64,000 nt of DNA from Notamacropus eugenii. Its lineage: Eukaryota > Chordata > Mammalia > Diprotodontia > Macropodidae. The position numbers and the translations under genes are program-made. Below the pieces are notes generated by a model, which was not told where the DNA came from, did not search any database, and worked only from the letters and a program-made list of their open reading frames with translations. The DNA is taken from positions 62,896,885-62,960,884 of the forward strand of contig NC_092876.1 of NCBI RefSeq assembly GCF_028372415.1, written 5' to 3'. Shown here in pieces: positions 43,639-53,646 of this stretch; within the stretch, counting starts at the first letter, position 1, and each line of letters starts with the position of its first letter.

Positions 43639-45884
43639 ATGGCCTCCTGGTCCTGGCTGGCAGCCTGCATGCTGGCCCTGTGCCTGGGCTCCACCTTGTC
43701 ACAGAATGTGTGCAGAGCTCCTGATGGGAAGCCGGGGCAACCTGGAGCCCCAGGGCTAGATGGGCGCCCAGGACCTAAGGGAGAACGTGGTGAGCAAGGT
43801 AAGTATGGCCTCCAGGACAAATGCCTTCCTTCTTGCTCCAGGCAAGCCAGCACCAGAGCCCAGGGTGAACTTGGAGAGTAGGGATGGGGCTGTGAGACAG
43901 AGCCCAGGGTGAGCTTAGAGGCTGGGAAGGGGGAGGGGAGCTGAGGGATTCTTCAGCAAGGTGTAGTGATAGGACCACGGACTAAGGGGCAGAAGATCTG
44001 GATTGAAATCCCAATTTTGCCACTGACTGACTAAGTGACTTTGGGCAAGTCATATTCACGTTTCTGGATTTCAGTTTCTCCCCCTCTCCCTCCCCCATTT
44101 AAAAAATAATGAAGGAAATGGGCTGTGTAATTTTCATGGTCACTTTCTCTAGCTCTAAATTCTGTAATGCCCCAAACACCGAGCCCAGGCAGAAAGGGTC
44201 AATGAACAGAGGTTTGGGACAATCCCCGACTGAACACAGCTCCCCAACTCCACTAAGGCCAACCTGAGCTCTGGCTTTCAGGGCATGGAAGGAAAGAAAA
44301 GGATCTTAGGAAAGAGAAAAAATTCATTTGGAGCTGAACCAGGTATCATAGGCCACTTAGTTCAATCTCTCCATTTTGTGGATGTGGAAACTGAGACCCA
44401 GAGAGGAGAAATGACCTGGCCAAGGTCACACAAATAGTAAGAGGCAGAGGTGAGGTTCCAATTCAGCTTCTCTGTTCCCAAATACAGTGCTCATTCAACA
44501 GCACCAGAATAGAGGGAAAAAACAAAAACCAGGCAATTTGCCCTGATGTCTGTGTTCTGTGGATTCCCAGGATCCATCCTACCTCCCAGACAAATAGAAG
44601 CCAGTGTACCCCTTCCTCAACTGAGCAAAGGAGCTCAGACAGTACAGAGTGATCCTTCTCCCTTTCACCTCTGGGACAGATTCACCAGAGCAGTTCTAGC
44701 AAATGAGAAAAATGGCAACATATGGCTTTAGTCCTAGCTTGACCACTGGCCAGCTGTGAGATCTTAAGGAAGTCACTTTCCTTCTCTCAGTCTGGGTTTC
44801 CTCATCATTAAAGTAAGAGGGGTAGGACTGAAGGATCTCGAAAGTTCCTTCCAGTTCTGGCATTCTGTTTTTTGAGGTCTCTTCCATTACTAATAATCTA
44901 GATTCAAACATTTTATGTTTTAAGGCTCCTTCCAGGATATTCTGTGTTCTAAGGCCCCTCCCAACTCTGACATTCTGTGCCCTTAGCACACCCCCCCCCC
45001 CCAATATTCTATGTTCTAAGGGATCTCTCAGTTCTAACATTGTGTTCTAAGGTCACTCCCTGCTCTGACATTCCATGTTCTAAGACCCCTTCCAGAGCTG
45101 CCTCTCTATATTCTTACATTCTGTCTTCTAAGACTTGCAGATCCTTATTGCTTAGCTTCACCCACATGTGACCCATGTCCCATCCTAGGGCACAGCCCTC
45201 AAGGTCCCTCCAAAATCACTGCAGCTAAGCTGGGGTCTCTGAGGCTCAGACCACAGTCTCCCAGGATGATCCATACACTCAGTCACTGAAATTTATTTCC
45301 CAACAGGGGCACCAGGAGCAAGGACAGGAGTCCGGGGTCTCAAGGGGGATGAGGGTGAACCTGGTCCCCCTGGAAAGCCAGGGAATCGAGGTTTAGGGGG
45401 TCCACCTGGCCCCCAAGGACCCCAGGGAATACCTGGAGAGAGTGGTCCCAAGGGAGAATTGGGAAGAATTCAAAACCTGATCAAGCCAGCCTTCTCAGCA
45501 ATCCGGAAGAACCCACCACAGGATAGGAATGTGGTCATATTCGACAGCATTATCACCAACCAGGAAGGCCACTATCACAGCAACACGGGCAAGTTTATCT
45601 GTAATGTCCCTGGCTACTACTACTTTACCTTCCATGTGGTGTCCACTGGGGACCTGTGTCTCTTCATCGTGACCTCCAAGGGAGGCCAGGCCAGACGTTC
45701 CTTGGGCTTCTGTGACAACAACAGTAAGGGAATTTATCAAATCAACTCTGGTGGCACAGTGCTGAAACTGGCTGAGAGTGACCAGGTGTGGATCGAAACA
45801 GATCCCCAGAGGGGAAACAAGATCTACAATGGTCGAGATGTCAACAGCATCTTCAATGGCTTCCTACTTTTCCCCTCCAACTGA
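43639..45884 (+). CDS. C1QA: Complement C1q A chain; join 43639-43798, 45307-45884
   Basis: A chain of C1q, the secreted recognition subunit of complement C1, which binds antibody and other ligands and activates C1r/C1s. It is 245 residues long, as I recall for human C1QA. The ATG follows an acceptor by five bases (...ttcacag|GCAGC ATG). Order: signal peptide about 1-22; Cys25 for the interchain disulfide; Gly-X-Y stem from Gly30 to about Gly106, with the family's kink insertion G57-A-R-T-G61; gC1q head about 112-245 ([27 protein letters not shown]). The intron is phase 1, splitting Gly54, with donor GTAAGT at 43799 and acceptor AG at 45305-45306. Compared with human: Asn80 replaces LysA59, the basic A14-26 patch is weakened, and the human N-glycan sequon is replaced by N191-N-S. 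No break or frameshift. Confidence 0.97.
43965..45135. repeat. C1QA intron 2 repeats including a 33-bp-type array
   Basis: 43965-44165 forward CORE-SINE; 44330-44470 reverse CORE-SINE; 44725-44840 forward CORE-SINE body running directly into about nine diverged 33-bp-type units (44840-45130), such as 'ttctaaggcccctcccaac' + 'tctgacattctg'. A C-run of about 14 lies near 44989-45002. Confidence 0.75.
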
Positions 45885-46935
45885 ATTTGGGGCCCTAGGG
45901 TACAGTAGCTTGGAATGTACAGCAAAGACCAGAATCTCAGCTTGTGCCCTTCTAAGCCTTGCCATCCACACAGGATCACAGCTCTAGTGCTACAGGGGAC
46001 CTCAGCGGTCATCACATCCAATGCCTTGATTTTACAGATGAGGACACACATGAGACTGTCACAGAGACACAGTGATAGAGCCAGGGTTACAAAGTAAATG
46101 TCTAAAGCAGGATGCTAACCCAGTGCCACCACAAAATACAGTCTACCTGTCTCTTGGGCAAGTCATTTAAATACAACCACCTCTATTTTTTAGTACCTGA
46201 AGAACTTTCCAAAGCATCGTGTTCACAAACACCATGGAAGGGAGGGAGGAGAAAGGTCATTATCCTCATTGGTCAGATGGAGAAATTGAGAAGGGTTATT
46301 ATCCTCATTTGTTGGACGGGGAAATTGAAACTAGGAACTGAAAGACAGCTTGCTCTAAACCACAAGGCCAATGTCAGGGCTGGTGTTTGCATTATCTCAC
46401 ATGGTCTCCACATGTAACTCTTGCCTCTCTGTAAAACGTGAGAGGGATCCTTTGGATGCCTGAAGGCAGGAGGGGATGGACCAGGTGATTGGTCTCTTGA
46501 GGTATTTTCTAGCTCTGGGATCCAAAATGCTCTCTCCCTGTCCTTGAGCCCCCAATCCCATAGTAGCTTCCTTCTGCCCCAAGCGTGGGGCCATCAAAGC
46601 AGCCTCTGCCAGAGCAAATATTCCATGCCAAAATCCACATCTTTGCCTAAACTTGTCTACCCTCTGCTTGGCCTTCCCACTTCTGAAGAAGTCCCTCTCC
46701 AGGACTTTGGCATCCCTGTGCTGATGGCTGTCCTCCCTCCTCTATCCAGTCTCACTCATGGGTTGGACTTCGCCCCTCTTCTGCAGCCCTGGGCCCACCA
46801 GATTGCTCCTTCCAAGACACTTCTGCCTGTGCCTAGACCCCCAGTGCTGAGGGAGACAGTGATCCCCTTGCACCCTCAGCACAGCATGTAACCACCTGAA
46901 CTGAGGTTTTAATAAATAAACAAAGTAATTCAGTT
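45885..46935 (+). other. C1QA: C1QA 3' UTR and polyadenylation signal
   Basis: About 1 kb from the TGA to overlapping AATAAA hexamers at 46911-46920 (AATAAATAAA), followed by T/G-rich sequence. A reverse CORE-SINE (45965-46125) is embedded. An earlier signal was not seen. Mapping of the real 3' end is inferred. Confidence 0.65.
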
Positions 46936-46939
46936 CTTT

Positions 46940-47460
46940 CTGCCTTCTTCTTATTTTCTTTCAGGTATGGGCTAGAGTGGAGACAGGGAAAGGATGAGGT
47001 GAGGATGGGGTGAAAAGCTTATAGGAGAATGGAGCTGAGAGAGGAAAGTCCTAGGGGAGATGAGGCCAGAAGGATGGGAAGGGGATACTGGAAATGTGGA
47101 ATTAGGAAAAGGGGAATGGGAAAGAGGTAATGGAGCTGAGAAAGGATGGTCCTTGAGAGAATGGGATTGGAAGGATGGGCCTGGGGAGACATGAGAATGG
47201 AAGACTCAGTATGTGCCAAGGAAAAGGGCAACAGAGGTAGGGATAATAGGCTTTTTGAAGAGACAGGACTAGGAAGTTGAAGCTATAGGAATGGGTGTAT
47301 AGGGTTAGTAAAATGGAGATGAGGATAAGGGTGGGTAGGGATGGGAATAGGGAATGTAGATCAGGAGATGAAGGTTTAGGGATGGGGAGGCTGGAGAGGG
47401 AAATGGGGGGAGGGGAGGATGGGGAAAGGGAGCTGCGGGAATATTCTCAGGGGAAGTAGA
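46940..47460. repeat. GA-rich imperfect tandem tract
   Basis: About 500 bp, strongly purine-biased on the plus strand, with recurring 'gggaatgggaa', 'ggatggg' and 'aggaaaggg' motifs of no fixed period. No coding signal. Confidence 0.75.
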
Positions 47461-47949
47461 GGGGAAGCCAGTTGCTCCTTCTCTACTCTGACCTTTCCGC
47501 CCTTTTTCCTTCACTCTTGGCCCCTCACCAAGCCACCTCTACCATGTGTCTCAGCCTTAAATCCCCTCCTTCATCTCTGGATGAGACCCTCAGAAGTGTA
47601 TTCAAGGGCTCCTTATTTCTCCCTCTACGTCCTGACACCAAACTGGAAGGGATGGAGGGGTGGAGGTGGGGGAGGAAGGTGTTCAGAATGGGGAAAAATG
47701 TCCTGGGTGGCACAAAGCTGGTGATAAACCATGTGCCCCACTCCGGGAAAAGCCTTTCTTTGTGGGCTGTGGCCGCCACCTGCTGGCCAACACCTGTCTG
47801 CACATGAAGGTCATTCCCAGTCAGTCATCCACCGAAAACCACAGGTATGAGCATGGCCAAGGCTGAGATTCTGTCTAGGATGGGCGCATGGAGCCTGGGG
47901 GAAGCCACAGGGACCAGCATCGGCTCGGTAGCAGCAGAAGTTCAGGGTA
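47461..47949. other. Unique intergenic sequence between C1QA and C1QC
   Basis: Repeat-free, GC-moderate. Overlapping ORFs up to 111 codons have no recognisable product. It contains the CTCF-type site below, so it may be regulatory. Confidence 0.5.
47774..47786 (-). promoter_or_regulatory. CTCF-type site
   Basis: On the minus strand CCAGCAGGTGGCG, which matches the 13-base CTCF core CCASYAGRKGGCR at every position. It sits in unique DNA about 1.9 kb past the C1QA stop and 5.1 kb before the C1QC leader. Binding is inferred. Confidence 0.6.
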
Positions 47950-48340
47950 TCACAGAATCACAAATGGGGGAAAGAGAAGGGACTCTAGAATAGAGAAAGT
48001 TAAAATTGAGAATGTTAGAGCTGGAAGGGACCAGAGAGGTCCGTCCAATCACCCTACTCACAGAAAAGGAAAGTGATTTAGCCAAGGTCAAACAGGTCTC
48101 CCTGGGTCCGAGTCTGTGAACTTTGCACTCCATTGTCGTAAGAATAATAAATCAATAGAGCCTTGAAGACTTCTACAGCACTTTACATATTTTAATCTTT
48201 ACAGCAACCCTGTAAAATTGGTGTTATTTTTATCCCCATTTTACAGACAAGGAAACTGAGGCTGAGAGATGGTAACTGACTCCCCCAGGGTCACACAGCT
48301 ACTAAGTGTCTAAGGATACCTGATTCCTATCTCCTATGAC
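47950..48340 (-). repeat. Two reverse CORE-SINEs
   Basis: 47980-48120, with an L3-like tail ('aatgttagagctggaaggg'). 48140-48340, with the short-tail type ('ctacagcactttacatatt') and core 'cattttacagacaaggaaa'. Confidence 0.75.
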
Positions 48341-48779
48341 ACCTTAGTCTGACCCTGTATCCCCACTGGCTTTGACCCATACTGTCCCCTCTCTCTCTTA
48401 GGCTTCTACTGCTTAGGGCACTGGATTCCGTGTTGTGTATCCAGTCATGGGAATAGATCAGGGTGAGCTGTTCACATAAACTCTTCTTCTGAGACCTTTC
48501 CAACTAAAGGTGCCTATCCCCCTCTGACTTGAGGCACATTGCCTCTGCACTCCCACCTTGAATCTCTCTTCTATCCATGGGAAATCCCAAGAATTTCCCT
48601 GCTGCATGGATTAAGATATTGGAGGACCCTGATTAAATGTTAGCTAGAAGGAAGAAATGATATAACATCTATGAAGCCATTATCGGTCATTAACACCTAA
48701 GAAAAGCTTAGCTTATTAGACTTGCCAGTCTTCTAACAAGGCCTTGAAAGAATAGGAGGAAGCAAGCGAGGAAGCAAAT
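48341..48779. other. No feature recognised
   Basis: Ordinary intergenic sequence; no ORF of note and no repeat that I can name. Confidence 0.4.
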
Positions 48780-49730
48780 CCAGGAGAAGTAGGCTGGGGT
48801 TCTGCCTCTGCCCCTAAGTCCTTGTGGGACACTAGGGTCATCATTTCCTTTCTCTGAGCCTCAGTTTCCTCCTATATGAAATGAGCAAGTTGAACCAGAT
48901 GGCGTCTAAGGGCCCTCCCAGCTCTGACGTTCTGTGTTCTAAGGGCCCTCCCAGTCCTGACATCCTGTGTTCTAAGGGCCCTCCCAGCTCTGACATCCTG
49001 TGTTCTAAGATCCCTCCCAGCTCTGACATCCTGTGTTCTAAGGGCCCTCCCAACCCTGACATCCTGTGTTCTAAGGGCCCTCCCAGCTCTTACATCCTGT
49101 CTTCTAAGGGCCCTCCCAGCCCTGACATCCTGTGTTCTAAGGGCCCTCCCAGCCCTGACATCCTGTGTTCTAAGATCCCTCCCAGCTCTGACATCCTGTG
49201 TTCTAAGGGCCCTCCCGGCTCTGACATCCTGGGTTCTAAGGGCCCTCCCAACTCTGACATCCTGTGTTCTAAGGGCCCTCTCAGCTCTGACATCCTGTCT
49301 TCTAAGGGCCCTCCCAGCCCTGACATCCTGTGTTCTAAGGGCCCTCCCAGCCCTGACATCCTGTGTTCTAAGGGCCCTCCCAGCTCTGACATCCTGTGTT
49401 CTAAGATCCCTCCCAGCTCTGACATCCTGTGTTCTAAGGGCCCTCCCAACCCTGACATCCTGTGTTCTAAGGGCCCTCCCAGCTCTGACATCCTGTCTTC
49501 TAAGGGCCCTCCCAGCCCTGACATCCTGTGTTCTAAGATCCCTCCCAGCTCTGACATCCTGTGTTCTAAGGGCCCTCCCGGCTCTGACATCCTGGGTTCT
49601 AAGGGCCCTCCCAACTCTGACATCTTGTGTTCTAAGGGCCCTCCCAGCTCTGACATCCTGTGTTTTAAGATCCCTCCCAGCTCTGACATTCCATGTTCTA
49701 AGGCCCTTCTAGCTTCAATATTCTGTAATT
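48780..49730 (+). repeat. CORE-SINE running into a 24-unit 33-bp array
   Basis: The SINE body (48780-48904, 'ctctgagcctcagtttcct', 'tatatgaaatgagcaagtt') runs without a gap into about 24 clean units of GGGCCCTCCCAGCTCTGACA + TCCTGTGTTCTAA and one diverged final unit. The first unit is the natural SINE tail. Variant units (GATCCCTCC, CCAACCCTG, CCCGGCTCTG...GGGTTCT) recur in the same order 396 bp apart. Because 33 is divisible by 3 and no unit carries a stop in some frames, a 303-codon plus-strand and a 199-codon minus-strand ORF exist. They are not genes. Confidence 0.95.
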
Positions 49731-50473
49731 ACCTGGTTCTTCCCTTTTGCAGGAAGCTCCCCACCTTCCCTTTTGACCCAGGTTCTTCCTAATCCCCAGC
49801 ACTTTGTTCACCCTGTCATACTCTCCCCCTCACCCAAATCAGTCCAGAGGTTCTGGGCTTGGACCATGAATAAAGAGTTTCTCAGCCCCCTATCTCCCCA
49901 CTCCAACCCCCATTTTATGCTCCTCCCCCACCTTCCCAAGACCTCCAACATTCTTGTTCCCAGGCTGAAGCTTGGGAGTAAGTGAAAAAGGGGCTCCCCC
50001 CACAAGGAGAATTGTCATGAGCCCCTCTAAGTCAATCCTCCCAGGCTGTGAGCCAGACTGAAGAGCAATGAAAAAGCCCGTTTGGGCCGAGCACAGGATC
50101 TGATTTGGGGAGTGCTGAATCTAAAATCAGTCAACAAGCCTTAATTGTCTACTGTGTGTCAAGCACTGTGCTAGGCCCTAAGGATCCTGAGACAAAAATG
50201 AAGCAAACATTTGATCACTGAGATACACTGATAGACTGTTTTTACACTGATTTTAATCAGCTCAAGGAGAGCCCTGAATGTCAAGCTGAGGAGCCTGGGC
50301 TTAATGCTAGAGCCAATGAGAGCCATTGAAAGTGCTTGAGCAGAAGAGGGTCTTTTGGGGATTTAGGAAAACTAATCCTTAAGCCTGTCCAAGATGGAGA
50401 GAGGGGAAGGGTTGTGCAGGGAGGTGAGAGCTTTCTCTAACCCTCCAAGGTCACCTTTCCTCCATTCTGGATA
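49731..50473. repeat. Unique sequence and L2-type fragments
   Basis: 49740-50095 shows nothing recognisable. 50120-50200 is an L2-type motif ('caagcactgtgctaggccc'). 50270-50350 is another old repeat ('gagccattgaaagtgcttg'). Confidence 0.45.
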
Positions 50474-50870
50474 TTTTTGTTATTCAGTCATACCCCACTC
50501 TCTGTGACCCTTTGGGGGCTTTTCTTGGCAAAGACACTGGAGTGGTTTGCTGTTTCTTTTTCCAATCATTTTACAGATGAGGAAACTGAGGCAAACTGGA
50601 TTAAGTGACTTGCCCAGAGTTACACTGCTAGTAAGTATCTGAGATCAGATTTGAACTCAAGTCTTCCTGACTTGAGGCCCAAGGCTCTGCCTAGTATGCT
50701 ACCTGGCTGCCCCACTCTGAATATAGTCCTTCTTGTTATTTGTGTTGTCTTTCTTGTTAGGATGTAAACTCCTTGAAGGAGGAACTCTTTTTTGCTTTTC
50801 TTAGCACCACCTTAACACCGTGCCTAGTACACAGTAAGCTTAATAAATGTTCCTTGATGGACTGTTTTCT
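50474..50870 (-). mobile_element. Mar-1-type SINE (reverse), then L2 tail (forward)
   Basis: 50474-50714 is a full reverse copy ('ggagtggtttgctgtttct', 'gaaactgaggcaaactgga', head 'gctacctggctgccc'). 50740-50865 is an L2 3' end on the plus strand ('ctccttgaaggaggaactc', 'agcttaataaatgttcctt'). Confidence 0.85.
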
Positions 50871-51539
50871 TCCCTCCTACTCAGCGCTTGAATTTATTAC
50901 ATTCAAATCTGGCTTCAAAACACTCCATGTGTGTTTGTTGGGATGCACCTGCTATGTCAAAACAAAATGAGCAGATTCATTTTTTTTAAATCAGCTTCCC
51001 GGGCTGGTGTCCTATAGAAACCCCAAGGCTTCCGTGTTCTTTGTCAGGTTCAGGGGTCCTGCTAGGGATAAACTTCTATTAACACCTCCCCAAAGCTGCC
51101 TGGTCAGTCTACCTGCCCTTCCTCCTTCCCTCCTCTCCTTTTCCATCTTTCCTGGTGGCATCTCCTCTAATCTTCCTTCCTGCCCCTCTCCCACTCCCCA
51201 GTTATGGTTGGGCAATGATCTCTGACAACTTCATCAAAGAAGGGAATGGAAGAAAGGGAAACCTCAGAAACTAGAGAACCATCCTTCACTGGAAGGGATG
51301 AGAGTACAGTAGAAGAAGACTCTGGATCCCAGGGAGAGAGTTGAGCTCAGTTTCCCAAAATCACTGATCACCTCTTCCATTCCAGACTCTTGCCATCCTC
51401 CACAGGCTTCGAACTCTCCATTCAGTACTCTCCTATTTCTGTTCTGGGATGGGAGGGAATATGCTCATCAAAATCATGAAGGCACAAAGAATTAGAAACC
51501 AAAAGACAGAAGAGGATCATGATACGGATATGGGGGAAG
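50871..51539. other. No feature recognised
   Basis: Ordinary sequence with a pyrimidine-rich patch at 51110-51200. The antiparallel 72- and 67-codon ORFs are not recognisable. Confidence 0.4.
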
Positions 51540-51960
51540 GGAACATTTTTAAGCACCCACTATATGCTAGGTACCATGCTAAACACTTTACAAATATGAT
51601 AAACAGATGAATAGAAGAATTGACAAATAAACAGACAGACAGACAGATGATAGATAGATAGACAGACAGACGGACAGGCAGACAGATGGACAGACAGATG
51701 GACAGACAGACACACAGATGGATAGATGGATGGATGGATGGATGGATGGATGGATGGATGGATGGATAGATAGACAGATAGACAGATATAGATAAACAGA
51801 TGGATAGAGATAGAGAAGAGATGGCAGGGTGTTTAGTGTTTCCTCTGTGCCAGGTGCTGTGTCAAGCAGCACTGAGGATACAAATTCAAGCAGATGAGAG
51901 TCTCTGCCCTTAAAGAGCTTCCATTCTAATGAAGGAGCTAGGGAGGGGAGGGGGGGAAGT
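51540..51960. repeat. L2-type element with GACA/GATA/GGAT microsatellite
   Basis: Left part 51545-51600 ('aagcacccactatatgcta'), right part 51835-51935 ('gtgccaggtgctgtgtcaa', 'cttaaagagcttccattct'). Between them is a compound tetranucleotide tract, about 51620-51815, with a pure (GGAT)n core near 51725-51768. Confidence 0.85.
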
Positions 51961-52680
51961 GTCTTGAAGTGATTTCAAGACCCTGTTCCAGACAAGATGT
52001 GGCATTAGCTCCCCTAACAGAGCTGGTTTCCCAGAGTTCCAATGGAGATGAAAATGAAATTGATGACCTGAGACTGGACCACACGATAGGGAGATGAAAA
52101 GAGCCTTGGGCTTGTAGTTAGGTCTTGGGTTTGAGACTTGACCCTGACACTTAGTGAGTGTGTAACATTAGGCCATAAACTCCCCACTGTGGGTCTCAGG
52201 GAATTCACCTATAAAATGAGGGATTTGACGAGGTTGGCCAAAAGATGAAGAAATGAACCTGTCTCCTTTCTTGGCAGAGGTGGGGAGCTGGTGGTGAAGC
52301 ACACTATCTGTCCTGTCAGATTCAGGTCATGGATTGGTGAGTTTTGCTGTGACTTTGTCTCCTTTCTTTTTTTTTCCTTTTTCCATCTTTATTTCAAGGA
52401 AAGATTCCCTGGATAGGGAAGGGAAGAAGAAAAGCTTCAGAAGTGAAGGTGATATAAAAAAAAAAAGAAGACATTAATAAAAATGAAAAAAAGACAAGCA
52501 CTTGACTTAGGTGGTTTCTAAGATCCCTTTCAGCCCTAATGTCCCAAGTCTGTGAGTTACACCATCCAAGTACCAGAACAGGCTAGCTTTGTCCTTCCTC
52601 TTGAGAAAGGGACTCCTAGTTCCCCCCACCACCATTTGTCAACACAAAGGTTCCAAGAGATCTGGGTGGGTTTGCATGTG
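51961..52680. other. CORE-SINE fragment; otherwise nothing recognised
   Basis: 52075-52235 is a forward CORE-SINE. 52505-52545 has one 33-bp-type unit ('ctaagatccctttcagccc'). Confidence 0.45.
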
Positions 52681-52945
52681 GTCAGCTTAGCTCAGCAATC
52701 CCCAGAGTCCCTATTTGGGGGAAACAAGGGGAAAAGAGGATGTGAGATCTGTGAGGGAAAGAGGGAGGGAGGAGATGAGGGGGGAGGGAGGAGATGAGGG
52801 GGGAGGGAGATGGGACATGGTGTCCCGGGGCTCCCCTCCCTCCCCCATTGACCAGACTTCCTTCTGCCTTCTGAGGAGGGAAGCACCACTTCTGTGAACA
52901 GGCCTAGAGCCTTACAGCTCCATCCCAAGAGGCAGCAGCCCCCAG
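52681..52945 (+). promoter_or_regulatory. C1QC: C1QC proximal promoter and non-coding first exon
   Basis: The exon ends '...gcagcagcccccag' at 52945, before donor GTGAGA; its 5' end is probably near 52850. AGCTCAGCA at 52689-52697 is the reverse of TGCTGAGCT, shared with the C1QA and putative C1QB upstream regions. ETS/PU.1-like strings are AAAGAGGATGTG at 52733-52744 and, on the minus strand, AGAAGGAAGTCT at 52854-52865. No TATA box is seen. A G-rich (GGGGGAGGGAGGAGATGA)n stretch lies just upstream of the exon. A myeloid-type promoter is inferred, in keeping with known macrophage expression. Confidence 0.55.
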
Positions 52946-53059
52946 GTGAGACTGGGATTTCTCCCTCCCACTATCTTCCCAGGGTTGACTGGTTAGCATG
53001 ACAATATCTTGAGGGAGTTGAGGGAACAGAGGGAGGGAGAGAAGGAGAAAGGAGGGAGT

Positions 53060-53230
53060 TTTCTCATCCATAAAATTATCTCTAGATTATCTCTAAGGGC
53101 CTTTCAGCTCCAACAGTTTCTGTTCTGAGGTACCTCTCAGACCTGACAATTATGTTCTAAGGTCCTTTTGGGCTCTGACAATTGCATGTTCTAAAGTTCT
53201 CCCAAGCTGACATTCTGTATGCCAAGAAAG
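53060..53230 (+). repeat. Degenerate SINE tail with 33-bp-type units in C1QC intron 1
   Basis: A short SINE core ('tttctcatccataaaatta') is followed by about five diverged units ('ctgaggtacctctcagacc', 'tgacaattatgttctaagg'). Confidence 0.65.
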
Positions 53231-53646
53231 ATCCCTTCCAGACTTCATGGTCTGTATTGTGACAACATTCTAAATGCCATCTCCCCACAGTCCTGAGACA
53301 TAGCTCAGAGATTCCTAAGAGTCTTACTGAACATAGGACTCAGCAGAGAGAAGAGCATTAAGGGTAGGAGGGCAAGAAAGGTGGGAGTGGGGAAGAAAAG
53401 GAGGTCTCATCTTTCTTTTTGAAGCTTAGAGCCTGGGTTCAGGGAGAAAGCCCTTTCTTCCGGAGGGGGAGGCTGAGGGGGAGGGGGCTAAAGGCAAGCA
53501 AATGAAGGGGTGACCCAGAGCTAGCCTAGTTCTGGCCAGCTGGACTCCCAGCTTTGCCTTTCATCCCCCGTACTCCTGGTTGTTATTCTTTGGGGATGGG
53601 AGAGCCTGGGAGTTTCCTCCTTCAATGGTGCTGGGTTTTCCACAGG

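Noticed and set aside
48905-49720. CRISPR array
   Set aside because: Repeats are directly abutting with no unique spacers, the genome is mammalian, and no cas-like gene is present.
48881-49792. 303-codon plus-strand ORF and the 199-codon minus-strand ORF as repeat-protein genes
   Set aside because: They are read-through of a 33-bp tandem repeat that is a multiple of three. Both strands are open at once, there is no promoter, signal or splice context, and shorter arrays elsewhere give the same peptides.
53554-53646. Upstream in-frame extension of the C1QC reading frame
   Set aside because: This is intronic sequence before acceptor AG at 53644-53645; the ATG at 53647 matches the family start.
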